The notes below the pieces were generated by a model. The model searched no databases and was not told the DNA's origin. It was given only the letters and a program-made list of their open reading frames with translations. DNA of 64,000 nucleotides from Euptelea pleiosperma (taxonomy: Eukaryota > Streptophyta > Magnoliopsida > Ranunculales > Eupteleaceae). Each line of letters opens with the position of its first letter. Position 1 is the stretch's first letter. This document shows, piece after piece, positions 46,396 to 58,099 of the stretch. Location of the stretch: contig CM068552.1 in assembly GCA_035048495.1 (NCBI GenBank), positions 21,144,154 to 21,208,153 on the forward strand, in the 5' to 3' direction. The position numbers and the translations under genes were made by a program.

Positions 46396-46880
46396 GTAAG
46401 TGTTTGTGAGTGCTCTCTTTCTAACTTTGTCTCTTTAACTTTCTCTATCTAGTTCTCTCTTCTATCTCTACTTTCTCTCTCTAACTTTTTCCTCATCTTC
46501 TTTCTACTTTCATCCTCTTGACCCTTCTCTCTCTAATTTCTCTCTCATCTCCTAGGTTTTTCTCTCTTTACCTCTCATCCTCTCTTTCTAAACCTTTTAC
46601 CTCTCTTATCTCCTCTCTACCTACTTTCTCTCTCAACCCTATTCTCTTTCTCTCTCTAGTTTATTTATTTAATTTTTTATGCTTTATGATTTAGTTATAT
46701 TTACTTGATTGTAAGAGACATGTTCGATTGAATGAAGTTGATTTGAATAAAAGTGTGTTCCATTCTTTGCAAATTTCCAGTCATTTTATGTTCATTATTG
46801 TGCTAACCCGACTAATCCCGAGTGCGGATCGACATCCGACACGAACCACTGTACAACCCTGTGATTTTTACAAGATTTGA
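46396..46880 (+). other. Intron-like segment within LTR-1
   Basis: A donor (CCATG/GTAAGT at 46,396) is followed by about 300 bp of CT-rich sequence, a branch-point-like CTAACCCGACTAAT at 46,803-46,816 and a U-rich stretch ending near 46,872. In sibling copies the corresponding spot is a better acceptor: TTTTTGCAG at 616 and 63,465, CATTTTATAG at 39,387. In this copy the acceptor AG is weak (TTTTTACAAG). Confidence 0.45.
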
Positions 46881-47394
46881 GTGAACAAAGAAGCGGATTC
46901 TAAAAATGTGTTGAGATTAGGGTTTTCGATTCAACGATACGGAAAAATCCTACTTTCAGTGTACGTACTTATTGTTTTATTTCTATGGCATTTTCAGAGC
47001 CTATATTGGAAGTTTTTCTAAGCTACCAGGGCATGCAATTTAAATAGCAGATGGGTACCAAATAATTGAAGAGGAATAGGAGATTGTAATGAAGAATAGG
47101 ATCTAGTAGTTTTGCCATCGGTGTCTTACGGATCTATGCAACAAAAATGGATGCCATTTGCTGTTAATCAAGCCAAAAATCAAGTCCTTGCAAAAGAATT
47201 CCGCTCTCCTTATTTGCTTGAATAATCACCCAATCTTTTAATTTCCTCTCCTTATACTTAACTTTACTAATGTAATTAGCCTTTTCAAGCAAAGAAAATA
47301 AGAATTTATTCTCATACCATGTGTTTTATCTTGATGGTTATGTGATTAATTGATTTTTAAAATTTTTGAGATTTATGTTATTCTGCATAGGGAT

Positions 47395-48336
47395 AGCACA
47401 AAATGGGGATGTTGATAGGGCAAGTTGGGGTAATCCAACAGATAAAAAACTCTTTATAGATCTTTGTCTCCAAGAAGCAAGTAATGGAGGAAGGGCAGGA
47501 GGAACATTGAAGCCCACATCTTGGACTAGAATTAAAGAATAATTGAAAAAGCAACTTGGAAAGAGTTTTACCTAGAAACAACTGAAGAATACTTGGGATT
47601 ACATGAAGAAACAATACACCATATGGTCCAGACTAATTAATTCAATGGGGCATGGTTATAACGCTATGACCAACACATTGGATTGGCCAAGTGAGCGATG
47701 GGATGACTACATAAAGGCAATTACTTATATTTATGTATTACAAAAATAATGTCTAGATAAATACTTAACATATTTGTTAATATTATTATATTGCAGAAAT
47801 ATCCAGATGCAAAATAATTTTGCCATAAGGCATTGGTTCATGTGGATGAGTTGGTAGCATTATTTGATGGGGTGCTAGCGACTAGTTCGAAGAGTTGGTG
47901 TTTACATAGGGAAGGGATGCCTAATGAGTCTGATACATCGCCACATCAAGTTGAAGTTAACATCGAGTTGGAAAATGCTACATTGCCCACCTCACATTCT
48001 GCATCCACTTATTCTTCTCAAACGGTGAACCTGGAAAGTGATGTAAAAGTACAGGTTCGTGAAAAATGCTGCAAGAAAGGTAAAAAGGTGGATACTTTGA
48101 GTGAAATAAATTCTATTATAGCGACTCTGAACAAGGATGCTGATGACGGGCCCTTTGAGTACATTCAATCTTTAAAAAAGACGACAACCCTACCAAAGAT
48201 AGATCCACTGTACATTGTTGCTCTTTCTACATTTTGTGAGAAGAAAGAGAACAGAAAAACATTGATAACCGTGAAGGACGAGGAGGAAGTGGTGAAAGCT
48301 TGGCTTAGGTGTATGGCATCTACGCTAGGAGTATGA
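47395..48336 (+). pseudogene. Harbinger ORF1, SANT/Myb-like DNA-binding protein, broken
   Basis: From about 47,420 the plus strand reads SWGNPTDKKLFIDLCLQEASNGG, then TSWTRIKE, stop, LKKQLGKSF, stop, KQLKNTWDYMKKQYTIWSRLIN, and DWPSERWDDYIK. This is the spacing of the plant SANT/Myb-like domain (Myb_DNA-bind_3 type): conserved tryptophans, the FIDLCLQE helix and the KNTWDYMKK helix. After a possible intron (47,720-47,795, YTYxxY AT-rich) an open frame 47,833-48,336 covers the variable C-terminal part (...LPKIDPLYIVALSTFCEKKENR...). In PIF/Harbinger elements this partner binds element ends and helps bring the transposase to the nucleus. At least two in-frame stops destroy the DNA-binding domain. 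Confidence 0.75.
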
Positions 48337-48559
48337 ACATGTTACTTGAACACCATTTTTTGTTTAGTTGAATAGAGCTTGTTACTCGAACATCTTTTTT
48401 TGTTTACTTGAACAATTAAATAGGTCTTTATGTTTACTTAAACATATATTTCTGACTTTGGGTATATTTTATTCTTTTGATAATGAACATCTATTTGTGG
48501 GTTCTTTGAAAACATGTTTACTTTCTTTAAATAATTATGAATGTTTGCTTATGGTCTTG

Positions 48560-49865
48560 GTAACAGTAATATTATGACGCCCGAACAAAGGAGGTTACTG
48601 AAGATTCTATTATTAAAGCTTTTAATTAAATATTACAATCAGTCCAATATTAATATGAGGGAACCAACAAATACATCTTCACTTTTATGCTTCATTTGTT
48701 TACAAAGCTCTTCAACGATTTACTTTGAGTTATTGAGGATGGATAAGTATGTGTTCATTGGTTTATGTAACCGATTCCGAGAAAGAAAATGACTTACAAA
48801 CAATAGATATTTGACTGTCGAAGAAAAGATGACAATGTTTTTTTATGACAGTGAGTCATAACCTTCGAAACAGATTGGTCAAAAATCGATTCCAACACTC
48901 AGAGTAGATAGTGTACAAGTACTTTCATGAAGTCTTGTGGGCCATACTAAAGTTTTCAAAAGAGATAATTGTCACTCCATCATTCGATGAAGAGATTAGC
49001 AAGATCCAAACTAATCATCGACTCAGACAGATATTTAAGGTAAAGTTTCATTGTAAACAAATTTGAATACTCCACCATATATTGTTACACCATAATATTA
49101 ATCATAACATTTGTTGCCTAGGGTGCCATTGGTGATAGATGGAACACTTGTTCATGCATGCATTACAGCGAATAAGCAAATACCGTATATGGGAAGAGGA
49201 AGGGGAGTATGTCATCAAAATGTTATGGCGATTTGCAATTTCAATATGATATTTACCTATGTGGTAGCTAGATGGGAAGGAGTTGCACATGATTCGAGGG
49301 GTTCTGAATCAAATTGTATGTGATCCAGCCAACAAATTTCTGATGCACCCTCCAGGTTATCTTTAATTCATTTTTATTTGTGTAAATTTATTAGTTATCT
49401 TAATATATTATATGCTAAAAGTGATGTATTGTTCTTATGTAGATAAATATTACTTGGTAGATGTCACCTACACACACGCAGGGATTCATGGCACCATTTC
49501 GCAATGTGCGGTATTTGTTAGCTGACTTTCGAAGTGGTGGTCGGGCTAAAGGGAAGGAAGAGGTATTCAACCACATGCATGTAAAGATGAGAAATGTAAT
49601 TGAGCGAGCTTATGGTGTGTTAAAGGCGCGCTTCCCAATTTTAAAGAGCATGGCACCATATTCTTTTCCGACCCAAAGGAATATAGTGTTTGCATGCATA
49701 GCATTACGTAATTTTCTTCGAAAAGTATCAAATGGAGATGCATTATTCTATCAGTATGATAATAAAGATGTTGAGTTGGAAGGGTCCAATAATTTGGAGA
49801 GTGATATATCCAACACATACGAGCCATTTGGACAAGCTCAACAAATGTTTATGTCAAATTTGTGA
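48560..49865 (+). pseudogene. Harbinger DDE transposase, frameshifted
   Basis: Pieces of one PIF/Harbinger (ALP1-like) nuclease lie in order in changing frames. They are: an N-terminal FELLRMDKYVFIGLCNRFRE with RYLTVEEKMTMF (48,720-48,840); VIDGTLVHACITANKQIPYMGRGRGVCHQNVMAIC (49,129-49,240), holding the first catalytic aspartate; KYYLVDVTYTH (49,447) with the second; and FNHMHVKMRNVIERAYGVLKARFPILK (49,565-49,650) with the glutamate. The C terminus (QRNIVFACIALRNFLRK...) runs to 49,865. There are stops after 48,855 and frameshifts near 49,120, 49,290 and 49,470. An AT-rich intron-like gap lies at 49,040-49,110. An active enzyme would cut at TTA/TAA targets; this one cannot be made. Confidence 0.85.
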
Positions 49866-50181
49866 GATCAAATCGCAAATCAACTCGTTTGAGAAGACTT
49901 GAGATTTTTTGTTTATCTATTGTTGTTTGAGATCATGTATTTGAATCCCTTAGATGGCTATCAAAAAGGTTATAAGGGCAAATATGTCTTTAAGCTAATT
50001 TTTAGATATTCTGGTTTATGTTTACCAAACAGACTTAACACTTAATTTTTAGACATCGGGATTTTTTTTACCAGTTTACCAAACAGAACACTTAAATTTC
50101 AGTACTTTTTATTCAGCACTTTAAGCTTTCAGCATTTAATTCAGATTTCAGTGATAAGTTTTCAGTTTAACAAACGCAGCC

Positions 50182-51253
50182 TAAGTCTCATCACGTGCTT
50201 TTTCTATCGTAGGAAGACCGATTGGACAATTTGTAAGGATTGTGGGCCCACAATTGACTGCCATAGTCTAGGACCAAAGCATAGAGAGCCAATGGACTTA
50301 GACAAGAAAATGTAGGCCAAAGATAGGAAGAGCTGGAGGATCGAAAAAGTCGAGAAAAGATTAAGAGAGAAGGAGAACAAAGCACCCCGATAAGAGATTA
50401 AGGAGAATAAAGCTCAATCAACTAACACAAGATGAAGACTTGACCAATAGGTAAAGCTTGCAGAATACCAAGTCAAAGACCAAGGTTCAAGACCCTCTGC
50501 TTAGCATGTTCTCTTAATTTTGTAATATTTTCTCTCTCCTCTCTCTAGATCCCCATTCTCCCTCTACTCACAAATCCTAATCATTCGATCCTCTCTCCTT
50601 CCTCAGTCACTCAATCTTACGGCATACATTGGCCGATCTCCACTGTCCAATGATCCGTCCGATCATCACCATCCGATCACCCATCACACCATCGTAGAAT
50701 CCTATGGCCTTCATTATTCCGTGTTCAACCATATGGGCCAAAGCCAAGATAAAATATGGGCCCATTAGCAATGACCCACGGCCTAGCCATTTAGGTGGGA
50801 CCTAGGAGAATGCTATCCCATTGAGCAATGGACGTTAAAAGAAGAAATGTTTCTAGCATTAGAAACACGTTTTAAAATAGACATTTGTTAAAAATCTTAT
50901 AAAGGAAGTTTTTGAAAAGGATATATTCTATACTTATTATTTTTAGAATGAGGAATGTTTTGGCCCAAGAATGCAAGAACGATTTTAACAAAATAGAATT
51001 AATTTTTTCTCTTAAAAACAACATGAGGAAAGTTACTGAAATTGGATTCATCTCCATGGACGGCTAGGATCGAAGGCCATAGTGGAGACATTTAAAGGGA
51101 GCCTTTTCCATCTCTCCCAATGAATTTTTTTTAAAGGATAAAACCCTAGCCGTTACCCCCCCTCCCACGATCCATCTTTTCCTTCTCTTCTTCTCCCATT
51201 CTTCTCCACTACCATCCTCTTCCTCTCTTCTTCTTCGCCACTGTGCCTCAGCT
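50182..51253 (+). mobile_element. 5' LTR of the Athila-type element, second part
   Basis: It continues LTR-1 after the Harbinger insertion. The acceptor-like CTTTTTCTATCGTAG ends at 50,212 and box B GGTTCAAGACC is at 50,484-50,494. GGCCCATTAGC, ACCCTAGCCGTTACC and a TTC/CTTCTTC zone follow. It parallels 56,552-57,642 closely. It breaks at CAGCTGCA directly into coding sequence, so the remaining two thirds of this LTR is deleted. ORFs here (51,064-51,315 and 51,153-51,668, minus) are not genes. Confidence 0.85.
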
Positions 51254-54200
51254 GCAAGGATGGAAACATGTCCATTGCCTTCTGTAACCTTAAAGCTGAG
51301 GTCAATATCTTCCATCTAATGCGACAGGACACCAATCGCGATGTGGCCGATGAAATTTGTGCCGTTGAGAGTGTAATCCCGAACTCTACCGAAGATATTC
51401 TGAAGTAGTGTGTAGAACACTTTGGGGCTGACTTTGAAACAGAGTCAGCCATTTCTAATCTCAATGATCTTTTGGAGATGGCTCCACTAATCGATATCCC
51501 CACTCCCGTCATCGAATTAGAGCATCTGCGTACTATGGTCAGTGAACCAATCCTACCATTGCCTACTGAGGCAAAATCTCTATCTATCTCATCTGCATCC
51601 TCTGCGACTAACTCCTCTGATCCTCCTGCTCCAAACTTAGAGCTCAAGCCTCTTCCAAGTGATCTCACCTATTCCTATCTTGGTCCTCAGGAAACCTACC
51701 CTGTCATCATTGCTTCTGCTCTGTCAAAATCTGAAAAAGAGCAACTTATCAAATTGCTCAAAAACCTCAAATCTGCGATAGGGTGGACTATAGAAGATAT
51801 TCGTGGCATAGACCCCTCGGTGTGCCAACATCACATCTATCTTGAGGATGAATCCAAAACATCTCAAGAACACTAGAAGAGGTTGAACCCTATCCTAAAG
51901 GAAGTTGTTCGGGATGAAGTGCTCAAATTGTTAGATGCAGAGATCATTTACCTGATCTCGGATAGCAAATGGGTAAGTCCTATTCATGTCGTACCCAAAA
52001 AGGCAAGATTCATAGTTGTAGAAAATGAGCATAAGGAAATGGTCACCTAGCGCCTCAAGAAAGAGTAGAAAGTCTGCATTGATTACAGACGACTCAACAC
52101 CAACACTAGGAAGGATCATTTTTCCTTACCCTTCATTGACCAAATGTTGGAGAGACTAGCTAGTCACTCCTATTACTGTTTTTTGGATGGTTACTCAAGG
52201 TACAATCAAATACCCATCGCCCCTGAGGACCACAAGAAAACTACTTTCACCTGTCCCTTTGGCACTTTTGCCTACAAGCGCATGCCCTTTGGCCTCTGTA
52301 ATGCACCCGCGACCTTTCAACAGTGTATGATGAGCATATTCTCTGACATGGTAGAAAGATTCCTTGAAGTCTTTATGGATGACTTCTCAGTATTTGGGTC
52401 ATCCTTTGATGATTGTCTCGACCATCTAGGACTTGTACTTCAACGGTGTCAGGACAAGCGACTTGTCCTCAGCTGCGAGAAATGTCACTTCATGGTGAAG
52501 AAGGGTATAGTTCTAGGTCATGTCATTTCTCATCAGAGCATTGAGGTCGACAAAGCAAAAATTGATATCATCTCGACCTTGCCCATTCCTACGTCTGTGC
52601 GTGACATCCAGTCCTTTTGGGGACATGGAGGCTTCTATAGGAGATTCATCAAGGACTTCTCTTAGATTGCTAGACCTCTGTGTAGTCTTCTGACTATAGA
52701 TAGCCCTTTTGATTTCAATGCCGACTGCCTCATTGCTTTCGAGAAACTCAAATCTTAACTCACATCCGCTCTTATCATCCGTCCTCCAGACTGGAGTCTT
52801 CCCTTCGAAGTGATGTGCGATGCCTCTGACTATGCTTAACATGTGAACTACTATGCGAGCAAAACTCTTAACTCTGCTCAAATGAACTACTCCACCACTG
52901 AGAAAGAACTTTTGGCCGCTGTCTTTACTTTTGACAAGTTCCGTCCATACCTCTTGGCCAATAAGGTCATCGTTTATACTGATCATGCTGCCCTCAGATA
53001 CCTCATGTCCAAGAAGGAAACCAAGCCCAAATTGATTCGATGGATTATCTTACTTCAGGAATTTGACCTCGAGATCAGAGACAAAAAGGGAACTGAAAAT
53101 GTCGTAGCTGATCACCTGTCTCGACTGACTCTAGATTCATCATTTGACACCCAGCCTATCCAAGAGACCTTTCCTGATGAACAACTATTCACTATTTCTG
53201 CCCATCCTTAGTATGCTGACATTGTCAACTACCTTGTGACATAACAAATGCCTTCTCATTGGTCTAAATAGGACATACACCAATTCCTAGTAAGAGTTAA
53301 GCATTACTCTTGGGATGATCCATACTTGTATAAGTACTGTCCTGACCAAATCATTTGTCTGTGTGTCCCAGAGTCCTAACAGTTGAACATCCTATCCTCG
53401 TGCCATGACCAACCTTGTGGTGGTCATTTCAATACTAAGAAGACCGCAGAGAAAGTTCTGTAGTGCAGATTCTACTGGCCAACTCTTTTCTGAGATACGC
53501 ACATCTACTGCAAAGCCAACCCCAATTGTCAACATCTTGGCAGGATTTCACAGAGAAATATGATGTCCTTAAACCCTATCCAAGTCGATGAGATATTCGA
53601 TGTTTGGGGCATTGATTTCATGGGACCCTTTCCCACATCCAACGAATTCAACTTCATCATCCTCTCTGTGGATTATGTCTCCAAATGGATCGAGGCAATT
53701 CCAATCAGAACTAATGACCACCAGGGTCATGGTCAACTTTTTAAGGGAGTACATTTTTGCTCGATACGGAGCCCCAAAATCAATCATCAGTGAATGGGGC
53801 ACCCATTTCTATAATTGAGTATTTGAAAATTAATGAAAAAGTATGGGGTGACCCACAAGGTTGCCATTGCTTACCATCCGCAGACCAGCAGTCAGGTAGA
53901 GGTCTCCAATCACCAAATCAAACAGATTTTGGAGAAGACAGTCAATACCACTAGTAAAGATTGGTCTACCTGCCTCTCAGATGCTCTATAGGCCTATCGG
54001 ACAGCATACAAAACTCCCCTGAACATGTCTCCATACCGGTTGGTATTCGAAAAACCTTGCCATCTTCCTGTTGAAATCGAGCATCGCGCCGTATCGGCGA
54101 TCAAAAAGCTCAACTTTGACTTAGAGTTAGCAGGCGAAGAAAGAAAACAACTCAATGAGTTTGAGGAATTGAGGAATGGCGCTTATGTCTTGTCTAAGAA

Positions 54201-54504
54201 CTATAAAGATAAAATGAAATGGATCCATGACAAGAGCATCCTCAGGAAAGAGTTTCACCTAGGATAGAAGGTCCTTCTATACAACTCTTATCTCCACCTC
54301 TTCCCTGGGAAACTGAAATCCCGTTGGACAGGTCTATTTGTTGTCTCTGAAGTCAAACCCGATGGGGATATCATTGTAGAGGACCCGAAGGATAATTCCA
54401 CTTTTCAAGTCAACGGTCAACGACTCAAACCAGTTCTTGAACTGGACGTGTCCACAATTCAGACATTCGAGCTCAATCTCATAGATCCTGTCTATGTAGA
54501 CTGA
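51254..54504 (+). pseudogene. Athila-type gypsy pol (protease tail, reverse transcriptase, RNase H, integrase)
   Basis: One frame runs almost throughout. Order: end of protease region (CKDGNMSIAFCNLKAEVNIF, 51,264); a linker; reverse transcriptase from about 51,640, with VCIDYRRLN (52,072), TFTCPFGTFAYKRMPFGLCNAP (52,234-52,310) and active-site FMDDF at 52,375; RNase H with MCDASDYA (52,815), [10 protein letters not shown] and [10 protein letters not shown] (52,977); integrase with an HHCC zinc finger (53,404-53,536) and WGIDFMGPF (53,607). The second catalytic position reads SEWGTHF, glutamate in place of aspartate; VEVSN (53,899) supplies the glutamate. A terminal PGKLKSRWTG segment (54,307) follows. 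Fifteen premature stops (10 TAG, 4 TAA, 1 TGA) and a shifted stretch at about 53,720-53,830 kill it. Clade assignment is from motif memory. Confidence 0.9.
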
Positions 54505-56348
54505 TGATCCACTTAGTCTTCGTTGCTCCAACTTTGTTGGGGTGCTTGTCACCCCCGTTCTGTTTGACTGAAGACGTAAAACTTAGCGTTTTCGGAAAGG
54601 CAATTCCGGTATTCCTATAGTTACATGAATCGCATGCATTGTATATATCATTATTACAATTTTCTACCCATGCAAGTACCATCACTCTAACACTACTCCG
54701 GTACTTCCCATTGTTCAAATTCGGCAGAATTGCTAAAACACTTCCTTCACACTCGCATCATGACTTATCGTTTTCACTCTTTGTCCCGGTCATAAGCACC
54801 AAGGACGGTGTCCGGTGTTTTTAAAAGAGATTTTCATATACTTCCGAAGTGTTTTAAAAAATCATTACAATGATGAATCAAAAATTTTCGTAAAGTCTAT
54901 TTATTGAAAAAGATGTCTACTTTGAGAAAATTACTTATTAGCTCTTAGATCAGTTTGGAAGAATAACGGTACTACAGCGGAATGAGACTCTTAAAACTCA
55001 AATTCAGCAATATTTTCAAAGATCAACATCGAAAATATTCGTAGTCTAGACTATTTAGAGATCCAAGAAGAACAATTGTGAAGACCTAACCCAGTGAGCT
55101 TTTGAGCTTCTCTTCATTTCTGAGGGTTATAAATAATTTTGAGTCACATGATGACTCACCTTTCTTCTAGTCCCCAAGTATTTCGTTGAAAGATCTCATT
55201 AACCCTTGCTTTGGTCCTAGAACTTGGAGTGAAGTCAAATTCGGATTATTATAAAAGAACATTCTCTATATCCATTCAAGACATCACAGATGAAAGTGCA
55301 AACCCTAGAAAATGATGTAGGCCATCTTTCTAACCCAATCACACCTTTTTAGCTTACCTAACATCTACATCGTTAGAAACCCTCTTGAGCCTTATGAAGA
55401 AAACATTTTCTTGTTAACCCGTCAACCAAAAATCCAGTCCCCAAAATGAGTATAACTCAAATACCTACTTCAAAGAGGGATAAAAGAATTATTGGTATGA
55501 TCACACCATAAAGAAGAAGAAAAATCAATAAAAGAAAAGAAAGACAAATAGATCAAGTATAAAAATAAAAAAAATGACAAAGAAACAGAAAGAGAAGGCT
55601 GATAGAGCAAATATCAAAAAGACAAATCAGTTGGAAAAATGCGGAAGAAGAAAAGTCAAGGAAATAGTGTCACCACCCTCGGGAAGTGTTGCAAATACCA
55701 GTGAGATATCCTCTTAGAATTTTTGAATCCCTAAATATCCTCATCCTTCTAACCTTTTCCTAAGCCTCTGTACAACCCTAGCAAGCCCTATTTGATTCTA
55801 GGTTAGCACCATCACAGAATGTGGAGAGTGAAGAAGAGATAAACTATAGAGTTTGATCCGACACTCCTGAGTGATATGACATTCCAATCATGAGATCTTT
55901 TAAATTTTCTATTGTCCTCCTTTCTAGATAATATATGTGAGATATTGCCAGTTTCAACTATCTATCTCCTCACATATAACTTAAGAGAAAAGAATAAAAC
56001 CATTTCTGAGTGATTTACTTTTGAGTGGTATAAAAGTGAGAATTGAGGTCGAGGCATATAGTCTCTAAGGTGATCAGAGAGTCTTTACTACAAGATGAGG
56101 ATGATGTTGAGCACACACGCACACACTGAGTCTGAGTAATCTTTGGTTCAGATGTCTATTTGTAGATGTGCTATGTTTTACCGACTAAGTTCTAATTTCT
56201 GAATGATTACTTGTATCATTGAAATAAACTAACAAAATAGAGTTTTTCTGAGTAATGTGAACAAGTTTTCCAGCATGTGCCAAACCCTTCTGAGCTCACG
56301 TATCTCGTATAAATTTCTAAGGATTGGCAATATGCTGGTTGGGGGTTA
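54505..56348 (+). other. 3' internal region of the Athila-type element
   Basis: Between the end of pol and the 3' LTR I see no conserved ORF. Athila-group elements often have an extra env-like frame here, but I find no signal peptide or membrane segment, and 55.4-55.7 kb is an A-rich tract. The region ends with GGTTGGGGGTTA directly before the LTR, a plausible polypurine tract. Confidence 0.5.
56337..56348 (+). promoter_or_regulatory. Probable polypurine tract of the Athila-type element
   Basis: GGTTGGGGGTTA lies immediately upstream of the 3' LTR start at 56,349, where plus-strand DNA synthesis would be primed. Confidence 0.5.
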
Positions 56349-58099
56349 TGATATTCACTCAAAATTACTTATTTTAAGCAAGTATCATTTTAGTGTTATC
56401 GCACTCTCCTACGTAAAACTACCATTTTTATCTACTTTTCTATGTAAGAGTTTCCTCTATTAGATAGAACATACTTTTCTGGACAAAATAGTATATTTGC
56501 ATGAATTAGACACATTTTCGGAAGTCAAGATATAAAATCGTTCTGATTAAGTCTCATCACGTGCTTTTTCTATTGCAAGAAAACCGATTGGACATTTTTA
56601 TGGATCGCAGGCCCACAACTGATTGCCAGAGTCTAGGACCAAAGCATAGAGAGCCAATGGACTTAGACAAGAAGATGTAGGCCAAAGATGGGAAGAGCTG
56701 GAGGATCGAAAGAGTCAAGAGAAGATCAAGAGAGAAGGAGAACCAAGCACCCCGAGAAGAGATTAAGGAGAATAAAGCTCAATCAACTAACACAAGATGC
56801 AGACTTGACCGGTTGGTAAAGCTTGTAGAAGACCAAGTCAAATACTAGGGTTCAAGACCCTCTACTTAGCATTTTCTCTTAATTTTGTAATATTTTCTCT
56901 CTCCTCTCTCTAGATCCCCATTCTCCCTCTACTTACAAATCCTAATCATCCGATCCTCTCTCCTTCCTCAGTCACTCGATCCTACAGCCTACCTTGGCCG
57001 ATCTCCACTGTTTGATGATCCGTCCGATCATCACCATCCGATCACCCATCACACCATCGTAGAATCCAATGGCCCTCATTATTTCATGTTCAACCATATG
57101 GGCCAAAGCCAAGATAAAATATGGGCCCATTAGCAATGACCCACGGCCTAGCCATTTAGGTGGGACCCAAGAGAATGTTATTCCATTAAGCAATGGACGT
57201 TAAAAGAGGAAATGTTTCTAGCATTAGAAACACGTTTTAAAATAGACATTTGCTGAAAATCGGATAAATGAAGTTTTTGAAAAGGATATATTCTATACTT
57301 ATTATTTTTGGAATGAGTAATGTTTTGGCCCAAGAATGCAAGAACAATTTTAACAAAATAGAATTAATTTTTTTCTCTTGAAAACAACATGAGGAAAGTT
57401 GCTGAAGTGGGATTCATCTCCATGGACGGCTAGGATCGAAGGCCATAGTGGAGACATTTAAAGGGCCCGTTTTCCATCTCTCCCAATGAATTTTCTTTGA
57501 AGGATAAAACCCTAGCCGTTACCCCCCCCCCCCACCCCACGATCCATCTTTTGCTTCTCTTCTTCTTCTTCTTCTTCTTCTCCCATTCTTCTCCACCATC
57601 GTCCTCTTCTTCTCTTCTTCTTCGCCACCGCGCCTCAGCTGCACTTGCTAACTTCACCGCCCAACCCTTCTACTTCGGTGGGCATCCAAGCCACTGCCAC
57701 CAGCCACAAGAGGGTCGTCTCCCTCTTCTTTCAGCGTCGGCTACCACCACAAGCACCAACGGTGCTGCCATCTTCTCTACTCCTCACGACGACAACCTCC
57801 TCCGAAGTGGTGAATCTCCTTCGTCTTCTCCTTCTTCTTCTCCTTCTCCTCAACCACCTGCAACGCCCTAGCGTCAAGCCCAGCAACCCCTTCAAGTCGT
57901 TTTCTCCTCACCACGCCAGACTAGTGAACCAATCTGGCAAGCTCCATTAGAGCCACCACCTGTTGCTGTTCTTCTACAGACTGCCCTCCTCTAGTGCCCG
58001 TGCACCCCCTACTACTCCTCCCCTCATTCTCACTTGCTGCCAGGGGTCGGAAGGCATTCATCTTCTTTGCAAGTACAGCATCACCGTTAGGCTCTTTAG
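56349..58099 (+). mobile_element. 3' LTR of the Athila-type element, first part
   Basis: It starts TGATATTCAC. The acceptor position is lost (TTTTTCTATTGCAAG). The tRNA-like module with box B GGTTCAAGACC is at 56,849-56,859, the (TTC)n zone near 57,554-57,580, and a Ser/Pro-rich body follows. It is interrupted at 58,099 by another LTR-1 and resumes at 63,553. The part up to 57,642 matches the 5' LTR. Confidence 0.85.
56803..56864 (+). other. tRNA-like module with boxes A and B (LTR-1)
   Basis: Box-A-like GTTGGTAAAGCTTG lies at 56,812-56,825 and box B GGTTCAAGACC at 56,849-56,859. CTAGGG-TTCAAGA-CCCTC is a T-arm-like stem with a 7-base loop. The homologous module at 50,442-50,499 has the same box B. 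Confidence 0.5.

Larger units (their letters stand above)
43778..46958 (+). mobile_element. Solo LTR-1, plus strand, 3.18 kb, TSD GTGTA (best reference copy)
   Basis: It starts TGATATTCGC at 43,778 and ends CCTACTTTCA at 46,958. GTGTA lies at 43,773-43,777 and 46,959-46,963. Module order is: GCTTATTTTAAGC hairpin; TACGTA motifs (43,838-43,875); acceptor-like CTTCTTCTGTCGTAG ending 44,006; box B GGTTCCAGACC (44,279-44,289); GACCGTTGGATC repeats (44,439-44,490); (TTC)n (44,935-44,984); hairpins at 45,159-45,184 and 45,715-45,742; donor ATGGTAAGT at 46,394; CT-rich region; CTAACCCGACTAAT (46,803); GTGCGGATCGACATCCG (46,822); terminal hairpin. It sits in the Harbinger element. Numerous Ser/Pro-rich ORFs in 45.0-46.2 kb are not conserved among copies. 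Confidence 0.95.

Noticed and set aside
54505..56348. env-like gene of the Athila-type element
   Set aside because: No long frame, signal peptide or membrane helix; the A-rich tract at 55.4-55.7 kb is not coding.
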